A DNA stretch of 64,000 nucleotides from Bradyrhizobium sp. Ec3.3. GTDB lineage: Bacteria; Pseudomonadota; Alphaproteobacteria; Rhizobiales; Xanthobacteraceae. The number at the start of each line of letters is the position of its first letter. Position 1 is the stretch's first letter. Positions 34,434 to 43,551 of the stretch are shown piece by piece. The DNA is taken from the NCBI RefSeq assembly GCF_000472925.1, contig NZ_AXAS01000049.1:1-64000 (forward strand). Reading direction: 5' to 3'. A program made the position numbers and the translations under genes. Below the pieces are notes generated by a model. That model had not been told where the DNA came from. It saw nothing but the letters and a program-made list of their open reading frames with translations, and searched no databases.

Positions 34434-36467
34434 ATGAGAGCAGTGAAATTCGCCGGCGCTGCGGTCGCCGCCCTCACCATCGTCATCGCGCTTCTGCTGG
34501 TGATCGGTGTCCCCTCCGGGTTCCTGACCTCGGCGATCACCTCGCGGGTGGAAAGCGCGACCGGCTACCGCCTGACGATCGCGGGCACCACGAAGGTCAG
34601 CCTGTGGCCGACACTGAACGTGACGCTGAGCGACCTCACGCTCCAGGATCCGAAGGACCGCACCGGCATCAGCCGCCTCACCATCGACAGCGTTCAGGCC
34701 GACATGTCGCTGGCGAGCGTGTGGTCGGGGCATCCGAGGATCTCCGATCTCCTCGTCACCCACCCCGTGCTCTACCAGCCGCTGCTGCGCGAGCGCATGC
34801 CGACGAGTGCTTCCGCACCGAAGCCGGCCGTGCCGCTTGACGTAGGCGGGTTCAGCATCAAGCACGTCACCATCACAGACGGCGAAGTGGCGTTTTCGGT
34901 CGCGCGTGACCGTGTCGAAAGCCGGCTCAGCGCGATCAACGCGGACGCGACCGTGAATGCCGATAGCAAGGTCAATTTCAAGGGCACGGCGCGGGCCGGC
35001 GATCACGACATCAAGTTTGACATCAAGGCAGTGGCGCCTGCGGCGCCGGTCGAGCGACAGACGATCCCGCTCGACTTCGCCATCGACGCGCCGAGCCTGC
35101 TGCAATCGCGGCTCAGCGGCCACGCCGAGGCGCGGCTGAACAACTCGGTCGTGATGATCAATAGCATCAACGGCACGCTCGGCGAGGGCGCGTTCAACGG
35201 TTGGGCCTCGGTCGACATCGCCAGCAAGCCGCTGGTCAAGCTCGATCTCGACTTCCAGCGGCTCGACATTCCCCTGTCGAAATCCGCCGACGGCGCCGCC
35301 GGTCAGCCCTGGAGCGACGCGCCGATCAGCGTCTCCGGACTCAACTATGTCGACGCGCAGATGCGGGTCTCGGCGACCGAGGCCAACATCGGCGAAGCGC
35401 GTTTCGCACCTCTCGCGCTCGATGCAAAGCTCGCGGGCGGCGTGCTGAAGGCCGGTACGGCCAATCTCGGCGCCTATGGCGGCCAGGTCTCCGGCGAGGT
35501 GATTTTGGATGCGACCAGCGGCGCGCCGAGCTTTGCCATGCATTCCGACCTGGTCGGCGTGCGCGCATTGCCGTTGCTCAAGGGGCTCGCCGATTTCGAC
35601 CGGCTCGACGGCAAGCTGCAAGCGAAGATCGCGGTGCGCTCTGCAGGCACCAGCCAGCGCGCCCTGATGGCCAACATGCAGGGCACGGTGTTCGCCAATT
35701 TCCAGGACGGCGCCATACGCGGCATCAATGTCGCGCAGATGATCCGCTCGCTGACCACGTCCACACTGTCAGGCTGGCAGGACAGCCAGGAGCAGAGCAC
35801 GGATCTGACGCAGCTCTCCGCCTCCTTCCGCATCGACAATGGGCAGGCGGTGACGACCGATCTCAATCTCGTCGGCCCGCTGGTGCGCGTGACCGGCGCC
35901 GGCACCATCGCGCTCGACACCAAGATGATGGGTTTTCGCGTCGAGCCGAAACTGGTGATGACCACCGAGGGCCAGGGCCGCACCTCCGATCCCGTCGGCT
36001 TCGGCATTCCCGTGATGATCGAGGGCCCCTGGTCGCAGCCAAAGATCTATCCGGACATGGCGGGCGTGCTCGACAATCCGGAGGCTGCCTACGCAAAGCT
36101 GCGCGAGATGGGCAAGGGCCTGTTCGGCCCCGATGGCGCCAGCCTCGGCAACATCCTGGGCAGTCTCGGTCTCGGCGGCACTGCGCCAAACGGAAACAAT
36201 GCCGGCAGCGCCAATCCGCAAGGACAGCCGTCGCAAAACAATCCGCTCGGCGGGTCGCTGGGCGAGGCGATCGGCAATCTGATCCAGCAGGGCCTGTCCG
36301 GCGGCGCCCCCGGAACCAGCACCGGCCGCAGCCGGAGCCTGCCGGGATCGCCCACCCAACCGGCACCGCAAGCCTCGCCCGCTCCGCCGGCCCAGGACAA
36401 CCCGTCCGCCGAGCAGCAAAATAGCCAGCCGATGAATGACGTGCTGCGCCAGCTGTTTAACCGGTGA
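34434..36467 (+). CDS. AsmA family protein
   Basis: A 677-residue envelope protein with an N-terminal membrane anchor (VAALTIVIALLLVIGVPSGFL), a large beta-rich AsmA domain (about 30-540, including the C-terminal AsmA_2-like part with GTVFANFQDGAIRGINVAQMIRSL), and a disordered Gly/Pro/Gln/Asn tail (about 570-677). AsmA/TamB-like proteins form bridge-like structures linked to outer-membrane lipid transport (family knowledge). ATG at 34434. The region is divergent from the Crp/Fnr gene, with the CRP-type site between them. Confidence 0.92.
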   Translation: MRAVKFAGAAVAALTIVIALLLVIGVPSGFLTSAITSRVESATGYRLTIAGTTKVSLWPTLNVTLSDLTLQDPKDRTGISRLTIDSVQADMSLASVWSGHPRISDLLVTHPVLYQPLLRERMPTSASAPKPAVPLDVGGFSIKHVTITDGEVAFSVARDRVESRLSAINADATVNADSKVNFKGTARAGDHDIKFDIKAVAPAAPVERQTIPLDFAIDAPSLLQSRLSGHAEARLNNSVVMINSINGTLGEGAFNGWASVDIASKPLVKLDLDFQRLDIPLSKSADGAAGQPWSDAPISVSGLNYVDAQMRVSATEANIGEARFAPLALDAKLAGGVLKAGTANLGAYGGQVSGEVILDATSGAPSFAMHSDLVGVRALPLLKGLADFDRLDGKLQAKIAVRSAGTSQRALMANMQGTVFANFQDGAIRGINVAQMIRSLTTSTLSGWQDSQEQSTDLTQLSASFRIDNGQAVTTDLNLVGPLVRVTGAGTIALDTKMMGFRVEPKLVMTTEGQGRTSDPVGFGIPVMIEGPWSQPKIYPDMAGVLDNPEAAYAKLREMGKGLFGPDGASLGNILGSLGLGGTAPNGNNAGSANPQGQPSQNNPLGGSLGEAIGNLIQQGLSGGAPGTSTGRSRSLPGSPTQPAPQASPAPPAQDNPSAEQQNSQPMNDVLRQLFNR

Positions 36468-36676
36468 TTTTTGCGGCGGCGCGTGTCCCTCGAATAGTCT
36501 TTTCCGGCCTACCCTCCCTGGAGAGGGAACCGAAAGGGCTGGGTTTGCAGCGACAATTAATCTCCTGTTCGGCCAGCGCCTTAGCCCATATCCGGCAAGC
36601 CTGGGCGGTTGTGCAGGCGGAACTGTGCTAGAACGGCGGGCAGCCCCTGCATCGGCCGTGGCGCGTGAGGATCTGG

Positions 36677-39124
36677 ATGGCGGGAGCGAGAGACAAGACC
36701 TGGTTTTTCCGCGAGGGCCTGTTCGCCAAATATGTCGTCTCCCTCGTCGGCCTCGTCGTGTTCGTGCTCGCGGTCAACGGCGCGATGGAGACCTGGATCT
36801 CTTATCGCGCCACCAGGACAAGTCTGACCGATGGCCTCGAGGAGAAAGCGCAAGCCGTCTCCAAGCGTATCGAGCAATCGATGTCCGATCTCGAGCGCCA
36901 GATCAGCTGGGTGACGCGCGCCTCGCAGGACACCATCGAGAAGCGCCGCGCCGACTATGTCCAGCTCCTGAACCAGGTCTCGGCCGTAAGCCGGCTCACC
37001 CAGCTCGACGGCGAGGGCAAGGTGGTGCAGCGCGTCTCGCGCGCCGCGGTCTCCAGCGGCAGCAGCACGGACTACGCGCGCGACACGCGCTTCACCGACG
37101 CCGTCGCCCGCGGCACCAGTTACACGCCGGCCCATTTCGTCGACCAGGAGCCGTTCATATCGATCTCGGTCGCGCATTCCGGCTTCAAGCCCGGCGTCAC
37201 GCTGGCCGAGGTCGACCTCGGCTTCCTCGCCGACTTCCTGTCCGACGCCCAGGTCGGGAAGGTTGCGTTTGCCTATGTGGTCGACCCGCATGGCAGAGTG
37301 CTGGCAGCATCGTCGAAGGGGCCGGAAGTCGCCGCCGACCTTTCGAAGCTGCCGCAGGTCGCAGCCGCGCTCGCCTCCGACCGCGACGGCGCGTCCTCCG
37401 GCGCCGACTTCAACGGCCATGCGGTGCTGACGGCCACAAGCGAGGTGCCAAAGCTCGGCTGGACGGTGCTGTTCGAGCAGCCGACTGCGCAGGCGCTGAC
37501 GCCGATCCGCGACCAGCTGGTGCGGATCGGACTCCTGATCGGCATGGGCCTGCTGGTCGCGATCCTCGCCGGCACGCTTCTGGCGCGTCGCATGCTGATC
37601 CCGATCACCGCGCTCAGCGCCGGCGCGCACCGGCTCGGCGAGGGCGATTTCAGCCACCGCATCGACGTGCGCACCTCCGATGAGCTGGAGGGACTGGCAA
37701 ATCAGTTCAACAGCATGGCGAACCAGATTCAGGAGACCTATTCGAGCCTGGAGACCAAGGTCGAAGCGCGCACGCGTGACCTCGCGCAGTCCATCAACGA
37801 GCTTAAGGTCCTCGAAGAAGTCGGCCGCGCCGTCGCCTCCTCGCTCGATCTCGATGCTGTCTTGCCGACGATTGCCGCCCGCGCGCTCGAGATCAGCCAG
37901 GCCGACGCAGTCTTGATCTACGGTTACGATGCCGACAAGCACCAGTTCAACCTGGTCGAGGCCAACGGCATCGACAAGTCGGTCGAAGGCGCGCACATCA
38001 CCATCGACGAGGGCGCGAGCCCGCTCGGCGAAGCCGCGCGGAGCGGCGAGCCGATCGCGCTTCCCGATCTCGATGAGGCGACCAGGCAGCCATTGCGCGA
38101 CGTCGCCGTCAACGCCGGCTTCCATTCCGTGCTCGTGGTGCCCCTGGTCGACCAGCAGGGCACGCTCGGCTCGCTGGTGGTGCTGCGCCGGGCGAGCGGC
38201 GAGTTCGCAAGCAGCCTCACCGGATTGATGCGCACCTTCGCGCATCAGGCGGTGCTGGCGATGCGCAATGCGCGCCTGTTCACCGAGGTCGACCACAAGG
38301 GCCGCGAGCTTGCGGCCGCTCATGAGACCGTGCAGCAGCAGGCGGCAAAGTTGCAGGAGCAGACCGAGCAGCTCCGCAACTGGAACCGCTCCCTGGAAGA
38401 GCGCGTCGAGAAGCAGCTCGGGGAGATCGGACGCATCAAGCGCCTCGAGCGCTTCCTCGCTCCGCAGGTCGCGCAGCTCATCGCCTCCTCCGACGGCCAC
38501 GATGCGCTGCTCGACAGCCACCGCCGCGAGGTCACAGTCGTGTTCTGCGACCTGCGCGGCTTCACCTCGTTCACCGAGGCGACCGAGCCGGAAGAGGCAA
38601 TGAACGTGCTGCGCGAATATCACGCAGCGCTCGGCGAATTGATCCACCGCTACGAAGGCACGCTCGACCGCTTTGCCGGCGACGGCGTGATGATCCTGTT
38701 CAATGCGCCGATCCAATTTGCCGACCACACCAAGCGCGCGGTGAAGATGGCCGTCGAGATGCGCGATACGATCGGCAAGCTGACCGAGAAGTGGAAGAAC
38801 CGCGGCCATTCGCTCGGCTTCGGCGTCGGCGTCGCGCTCGGCTATGCCACGCTCGGCCAGATCGGCTTCGAGCAGCGCCTGGAATATGCCGCGATCGGCA
38901 GCGTCACCAATCTCGCCTCGCGGCTATGCGACGAGGCCACGGCCGGCCAGGTCGTGGTGGCGCGGCGCGTTTATGGCATCGTCGAGCCCTGGGTTGAAGC
39001 CCGCCCGCTCGACGATCTCCAGCTCAAGGGCTTCAATCATCCCGTGCTCGCAATGGAGATCTTGAGCTGGCGCGAGGAAGTCGACAACGTCGTGGATGCA
39101 TCGGCGGCGCGGCGCAGGATGTGA
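36677..39124 (+). CDS. Class III adenylate/guanylate cyclase with sensor, HAMP and GAF domains
   Basis: An 815-residue membrane cyclase. A transmembrane helix is near residue 12-32 (YVVSLVGLVVFVLAVNG). A periplasmic Cache-like sensor (about 40-275) is followed by a second helix (IGLLIGMGLLVAILAGTLL), HAMP (LSAGAHRLGEGDFSHRIDV), GAF (about 390-540), a coiled coil and a C-terminal cyclase. Catalytic parts: metal Asp in VVFCDLRGFTSF and FAGDGVMI, and Asn/Arg in GSVTNLASR. The base-selecting Asp before that Asn is Ser (AIGSVTN), as in some class IIIb enzymes. ATG at 36677 has GAGGA 6 bases upstream; GTG at 36665 is the alternative. Together with the nearby Crp-like regulator it suggests local cAMP signalling (inference). 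Confidence 0.9.
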   Translation: MAGARDKTWFFREGLFAKYVVSLVGLVVFVLAVNGAMETWISYRATRTSLTDGLEEKAQAVSKRIEQSMSDLERQISWVTRASQDTIEKRRADYVQLLNQVSAVSRLTQLDGEGKVVQRVSRAAVSSGSSTDYARDTRFTDAVARGTSYTPAHFVDQEPFISISVAHSGFKPGVTLAEVDLGFLADFLSDAQVGKVAFAYVVDPHGRVLAASSKGPEVAADLSKLPQVAAALASDRDGASSGADFNGHAVLTATSEVPKLGWTVLFEQPTAQALTPIRDQLVRIGLLIGMGLLVAILAGTLLARRMLIPITALSAGAHRLGEGDFSHRIDVRTSDELEGLANQFNSMANQIQETYSSLETKVEARTRDLAQSINELKVLEEVGRAVASSLDLDAVLPTIAARALEISQADAVLIYGYDADKHQFNLVEANGIDKSVEGAHITIDEGASPLGEAARSGEPIALPDLDEATRQPLRDVAVNAGFHSVLVVPLVDQQGTLGSLVVLRRASGEFASSLTGLMRTFAHQAVLAMRNARLFTEVDHKGRELAAAHETVQQQAAKLQEQTEQLRNWNRSLEERVEKQLGEIGRIKRLERFLAPQVAQLIASSDGHDALLDSHRREVTVVFCDLRGFTSFTEATEPEEAMNVLREYHAALGELIHRYEGTLDRFAGDGVMILFNAPIQFADHTKRAVKMAVEMRDTIGKLTEKWKNRGHSLGFGVGVALGYATLGQIGFEQRLEYAAIGSVTNLASRLCDEATAGQVVVARRVYGIVEPWVEARPLDDLQLKGFNHPVLAMEILSWREEVDNVVDASAARRRM

Positions 39125-39171
39125 GCTATTGCGGCTCCTTCAGCCGTGAGGAGCGCAAGGACATGCCCCAG

Positions 39172-39300
39172 CGTCGTCCTGGCGAAAGCCAGGACCCATA
39201 CCGCGGAATCTATCAATCGCGGATGGTCGTAGTACCGAACGAATAGTCTTCGCCAAATTTCTCCCTGTGGTTATGGGTCCTGGCTTTCGCCAGGACGACG
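39172..39300. repeat. Palindromic repeat, family A copy 2, perfect 29-bp arms
   Basis: Left arm 39172-39200 (starts CGTCGTCCTGGCG) and right arm 39272-39300 are perfect reverse complements over 29 bases, with a 71-base centre. The right interior contains CTGTGGTTATGGG, as in the 15513 and 54317 copies. It lies between the cyclase and an unknown gene. Confidence 0.9.
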
Positions 39301-39419
39301 GCTGAGATCGGTGCACCACCTTCCGCAGTGGCACTATGAGATTTCCGCCACCCCTCCCACGAACCACATCCCTCCTTCCCACGACTAACCATCGCCTCAG
39401 CGACGAGGCTCAAGTTTGC

Positions 39420-40307
39420 ATGGAGACGACCGTGACGCTTGCCCCGCCTTCGCGCGCGTATGATTTGCAGATGCTGGATCGCGCCGTCGATCGGCAGAGC
39501 GATAGCGGCTGGGCGTTCGGCCTGCCGCCGGGCATCACGAGCGAGCAGTGGCCGCTCGATCCCGTCTCCGGCTATCCGCTGATGCACGGTTTCACGCTTC
39601 TCTTGCCTCCCGACTATCGCGTGCATGGCGGGGGCATCGTCGCGCTGTCGTTCTTCGCGCCCGCCCTTGACCACAATGACGGCGGCCCGCCCTACGATCC
39701 TGAATTCCGCGAGGCGATCGCAGCACTGCCCGCACATCCGCGCACGTTTCGCATGAAGGATGTTCTCGAATACGAATACGCAGCCCTGTTGCTCACGCAA
39801 GCCGAATATGACGGCGCGTTCGCGACACCCCCCGAGCCCTCGAACCTTGCGACTTTCGAACGGCCTCGCTGGCTCGCTGTCGGCGGAGCGGCTGCCTTCG
39901 ACGAATTGGCGGACAGCCGTACCGGCTGTACGTCGAAGTTGTTTGCGAGGCCGCCGCGCGCTGTGCTCGCCGAGAACCGCGCGATTGTCGCAAAACCGCG
40001 CGCGACCGACCCCAATGCCGGCAAGGCGCCGCGCGACGACTTCAGACATCGCGGCGAGCCGACAGGCTATCAGCCCTACTACTACTATGTCGGCGGCGAG
40101 ACACGCCGAGAAAATTTCCGCCTGCATGACTGGGTCAAGGACCACGCCCAGAATCACATCGGCGGCACCATGCGGCCCTGCCAGGCCCTGCCGGAGATGA
40201 GCCCGTTCTACGTCGAGTTCGAGGAATATTTCGGCGGCTACAATTTCGGCGGCGGCAATGCGCAGCTCGATTTCAGGGATATGAAGTTCGACTGGGCGTG
40301 CGGTTAG
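39420..40307 (+). CDS. Hypothetical protein, 295 residues
   Basis: Not recognised. It is a soluble protein with no signal peptide or membrane segment. It is rich in aromatic and acidic residues toward the C-terminus (YQPYYYYVGGETRR, MSPFYVEFEEYFGGYNFGGGNAQLDF). That tail loosely recalls sequences in YwqG/DUF1963-type proteins, but I would not assign it. ATG at 39420 starts METTVTLAPPSRAYDL; the frame is open to 39336 inside low-complexity sequence. Coding is supported by the strong third-position GC bias and a normal amino acid mix. It converges with the LTXXQ gene. Confidence 0.75.
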   Translation: METTVTLAPPSRAYDLQMLDRAVDRQSDSGWAFGLPPGITSEQWPLDPVSGYPLMHGFTLLLPPDYRVHGGGIVALSFFAPALDHNDGGPPYDPEFREAIAALPAHPRTFRMKDVLEYEYAALLLTQAEYDGAFATPPEPSNLATFERPRWLAVGGAAAFDELADSRTGCTSKLFARPPRAVLAENRAIVAKPRATDPNAGKAPRDDFRHRGEPTGYQPYYYYVGGETRRENFRLHDWVKDHAQNHIGGTMRPCQALPEMSPFYVEFEEYFGGYNFGGGNAQLDFRDMKFDWACG

Positions 40308-40336
40308 CGCAGGCACCGCACACCGCTCTTCGCCGC

Positions 40337-41602
40337 TCACACGCCCCGCTTCAGCCCCATCGCCTCGAACTGCGCCTTCTGCTCGTCGGTGAGGCCCCAC
40401 TCGAAATCGTCGAGCGCATCGCCGACGCTCTTCACCGCCTCGAGCATGCTATCCAACCGCGCTTTCACGGCCTGGAGGCGGGCTTGCGGGGTGCGCAGGT
40501 TCTGCGGCGGACAGGGGAGCAACGCTTCCATGGTGCCCATCGTGGTGTCTTGCAGCACCTCCAGCGCGGCGCGCTTGGTGTCGTCGAGGCGAAGAGCGGT
40601 CGCGATGTCGTCCGCTGGCCATTGCTGCTTGACGAGCTGCTCGTACTGGCGCTGGGCCTGCTCATCGCTCTGCGGCTCAGCGGGCGCCTTGCAGGCTGCG
40701 GCCTGCATCTCCTTGCGCTTGGTCTCGGCAGCATTCGCGCGACTGTCCTTGCCGAGCGCGTTGAGGCGCGACTTCTGCTCGTCGTCGAGCAGGCCGTAGA
40801 ATTTTGCAAGCCGCGGCGCGACCGCATCCACCGCGTTGATCATCGCCTCGAGGCGACGCTGCATCAGCGCGAAGCGATCGAGCGCATTGGCGGCCGCCTC
40901 GGTCGGGCAGGAGCCGCGGATGGTCGCACCCGCAGCGCCCCAGGCGCTGACGAGCTCGTCGAGGCCGGCGCGCTGAACTTCGTTCGGCTGCACCGTGCGC
41001 AGGATCGCATCGACGGGAAGGCCGACGGCATCGCCGGTGTCGCAGAGCTGTTGGAGCTCGGGGACCCTGCGGTGACGGCGGCCGGGCGCCGTATAGGCGG
41101 CGAGCTCGGTCGGGGCATAGGGCGCGAAGATCGCGGCATAGATATCGCCATAGCCATAGGCCCACAGTGCGGTGCCATCGCCGCGCATGGTGAAGTCGGT
41201 GATGTCGTCATCGGCGAACGGCCAGAACAGCGGGCCGACCCAGCCATAGGTGCCGTCGGCGTGCTGCCACCAGCCCTGCTCGGCGCGGCCGCCGCGCCAG
41301 CCGGCGAGCGCCGCAACCGCCGTGAGCTGGGCCCGAACGGTCGGGCGCACGGCGTCCGCGGCAGAGCGGAGATCCTGCGGGCGCAGCGCGGCCATCCGGA
41401 CACGGCCGTGCCGCGAGGACATGCGCATGTGGCGGATGCCGGCAACGCCGAGCATCCGGCCCATCGCGAAGCGCGCGACGCCGAGAGGACCGCCGATCCG
41501 CAGGCCGAAGCCGGCCTCGGCCACGTCAGGCAGCATCGCGAGTGTGACCAGCGCGATCCCCGCGGCCGCAATTCCCCGGCGGGATTTCGACATGATGGTC
41601 AC
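40337..41602 (-). CDS. LTXXQ-motif (Spy/CpxP-like) exported protein
   Basis: A 421-residue exported protein. A signal peptide runs from about residue 8 to 32 (GIAAAGIALVTLAMLPDVAEA). A Gly/Arg/Trp-containing middle is followed by two helical LTXXQ-type repeats: KFYGLLDDEQKSRLNALG and FEWGLTDEQKAQFEAMG. Proteins with this motif are periplasmic and related to Spy/CpxP chaperones. I use the GTG at 41602, 6 bases after GGAGGAGGGA; the ATG at 41593 is the other choice. Function unknown beyond the family. Confidence 0.85.
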   Translation of the reverse strand: MTIMSKSRRGIAAAGIALVTLAMLPDVAEAGFGLRIGGPLGVARFAMGRMLGVAGIRHMRMSSRHGRVRMAALRPQDLRSAADAVRPTVRAQLTAVAALAGWRGGRAEQGWWQHADGTYGWVGPLFWPFADDDITDFTMRGDGTALWAYGYGDIYAAIFAPYAPTELAAYTAPGRRHRRVPELQQLCDTGDAVGLPVDAILRTVQPNEVQRAGLDELVSAWGAAGATIRGSCPTEAAANALDRFALMQRRLEAMINAVDAVAPRLAKFYGLLDDEQKSRLNALGKDSRANAAETKRKEMQAAACKAPAEPQSDEQAQRQYEQLVKQQWPADDIATALRLDDTKRAALEVLQDTTMGTMEALLPCPPQNLRTPQARLQAVKARLDSMLEAVKSVGDALDDFEWGLTDEQKAQFEAMGLKRGV

Positions 41603-41744
41603 CTTGGCTCCCTCCTCCGCGCCAAGTCCCTGCGTCAAGTCCCTGCGTCAAGCCGCATCTCGTCACAACGTCAATGACGCGCGGTAGAACAGAAAGTTCC
41701 CGCGCTCAGGTCACCCACCCTGCAATTTGCGGGATCGAGAACCC

Positions 41745-42731
41745 TCACCTTGCCTTGCGCGGCAAGACGAATGTCTGGCCGGGATAGATCCGGTCGGGGT
41801 TGTGGATCTTGTCGCGATTGGCGTTGTAGATCAGGGCGTAGCTGAGGCCGTCGCCGTAGGCGCGGCGGCTGATCTGCCAGAGGCTGTCGCCCCGGATGAC
41901 GATGCGGCTCGAGGTAATCGAACCCGTCGACTCCCCCTTCGAGCGCAACGGACCCTTCTCGACGGGCGGTGCGGTGGCGAGCGCCAAAACGGATTGTGCG
42001 GTGCTCGGCGGCGCGGCCGAGCTGTCATCCTTGGCAGACGTTTCCTTGGACGATTCCTTGGAAGTTTCTTTGGCGGGCGTTTCTTTCGCAACCTTGGCGA
42101 CATCGGTACGCGCTTGTGCAGCGCGCGGCGGCTGGGCCATGGCGTTCAGCGTCACGGGGACGTCGGTTCTCGATTTCGAAACGCTCCCGTCCGGCGCCGT
42201 CGATTGCAGGCTGAGCTTGTAACTGCCCGGCGGCAACTTTGGCGGCGTCATCACGAAGAGGCCGGATGCGTCGGCGACCGCGGAAGCATGGCTCTCGCCA
42301 TCGCGTAGCAGTTCGACGCGTGCGCCCGGCGCGGCGCGGCCGGCAATCACCGCCTCGCCGTCCTCATCGACGCGGGCGACATCGAAACGCGGCCCGGTCT
42401 CCTCGCTAGCGGCCGGCGACGGAGCCGTTGGCGTCGGCAGATCGGCAAGCGCGGTCTGGGCTTTGCCGAGGGCAGTGGCGACGTCATTGCTGGGCGCCGC
42501 TGACGGTGCGACGGACGGCGCGCCCGGCGGCAGGAATGTGGGCGGCGCGGCGAGCGCCGTCCCGGCTTCCGGCTTGGATTCGACCTTGGCCTTGCCGTCG
42601 GCGACCTTGACCTCGGGCCCGCCGCGCAACGCCTGCCACAGCCCGCCAGTGCCGACGACGATCGCGGCACCGCCGGCCGCAACCAGCAGGAGCGAGCAAA
42701 CGGCAACTGTCGCCTTCGATGCGATCACCAT
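41745..42731 (-). CDS. LysM-domain envelope protein
   Basis: A 328-residue protein with an N-terminal membrane anchor (ATVAVCSLLLVAAGGAAIVVG), a long Ala/Pro/Lys/Thr-rich linker containing a small Ig-like segment (GEAVIAGRAAPGARVELL...PGSYKLSLQ), and a C-terminal LysM domain (RIVIRGDSLWQISRRAYGDGLSYALIYNANRDKIHNPDRIYPGQTFVLP in parts). LysM binds peptidoglycan, so the protein probably tethers to the wall. ATG at 42731 is chosen; TTG at 42740 is also possible. Confidence 0.9.
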   Translation of the reverse strand: MVIASKATVAVCSLLLVAAGGAAIVVGTGGLWQALRGGPEVKVADGKAKVESKPEAGTALAAPPTFLPPGAPSVAPSAAPSNDVATALGKAQTALADLPTPTAPSPAASEETGPRFDVARVDEDGEAVIAGRAAPGARVELLRDGESHASAVADASGLFVMTPPKLPPGSYKLSLQSTAPDGSVSKSRTDVPVTLNAMAQPPRAAQARTDVAKVAKETPAKETSKESSKETSAKDDSSAAPPSTAQSVLALATAPPVEKGPLRSKGESTGSITSSRIVIRGDSLWQISRRAYGDGLSYALIYNANRDKIHNPDRIYPGQTFVLPRKAR

Positions 42732-43024
42732 GAATCCCAACGCCCCTTACAGCCCTTCACGACAAATCACGCCCGCAAACTGCGCTCAATTCGCGCGCGC
42801 ATCAAGCTGGCAATTCGATCATCCGCAATCGGTCACAGCTTCTGACCGATAGGGCCGCAATGGTACGCGTTCCCAAATAGGATCAAACCTTCAACCCGCG
42901 GGTTGTCGCAATCGCTGATGGCGGAACAATCCGGCCGGTGGGTGTCAGCGGAAACTGCATCACGTGCGCACCGGGCCTTCGGGGCCGGAGGGTTTTTTGC
43001 GTGCGAAACTCAAGAGGCGAAAGG

Positions 43025-43381
43025 ATGTCTGTCGGCTATCGATTACTCCCTCTCGTTGCGGCGCTTGCTCTGATCTGCGCCCCCGCACAAGGCCGCGACG
43101 ACGGCCGGTTTGCGAATTCCCCCCTCAAAGGCTGGTTCGAAAGCCTGCACAGCAAAGGCGGCGGACCGTGCTGCGCGGATGCCGACGGCACCGCGGTAGC
43201 CGATGCCGACTGGGACACGAGGGACGGCCATTACCGCGTTCGTCTTGAGGGTATGTGGGTCGAGGTGCCCGACGACACCGTCATCACCGAGCCGAACCGC
43301 GCCGGTCGCACCATGGTCTGGCCGTACTACGTCAACGGCCGCACGCTGATCCGCTGCTTCATGCCTGGCAGCATGACGTGA
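43025..43381 (+). CDS. Small exported protein of unknown function
   Basis: A 118-residue protein with a clear signal peptide (LLPLVAALALICAPAQG) and a mature part containing GGPCCADADG and a single later Cys (RCFMPG). ATG at 43025 follows GAGGCGAAAGG. I recognise this as a type of small periplasmic protein common in Bradyrhizobium, with no known function. The vicinal cysteines could form a redox or structural site. Confidence 0.78.
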   Translation: MSVGYRLLPLVAALALICAPAQGRDDGRFANSPLKGWFESLHSKGGGPCCADADGTAVADADWDTRDGHYRVRLEGMWVEVPDDTVITEPNRAGRTMVWPYYVNGRTLIRCFMPGSMT

Positions 43382-43394
43382 GGAGTTGGGACTC

Positions 43395-43545
43395 TCGTGT
43401 CCCGGTTCAGCAGCGCAGCGTGCAACGATGCGCTGCTGAACCGGGACCTAGCGTTGCAGTTCGGTGTGGGCCCAGGATCAGCAACCCATCACGCCGCGAA
43501 GGGCGGCGCGCTGCGCAGCATCCGGGGCACAGAGAGCGGAGCGGA
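43395..43545. repeat. Palindromic repeat, family C copy 1
   Basis: Region with GTGTCCCGGTTCAGCAGCGCAG inverted against GCTGCTGAACCGGGAC (stem about 43396-43450) and an end TCCGGGGCACAGAG. It is related to the elements at 48826 and 51994 and lies between converging genes. Confidence 0.7.
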
Positions 43546-43551
43546 GTCGAG

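Noticed and set aside
36581..38809. A 742-codon minus-strand frame opposite the cyclase
   Set aside because: Shadow frame; the plus strand encodes clear HAMP, GAF and cyclase motifs.
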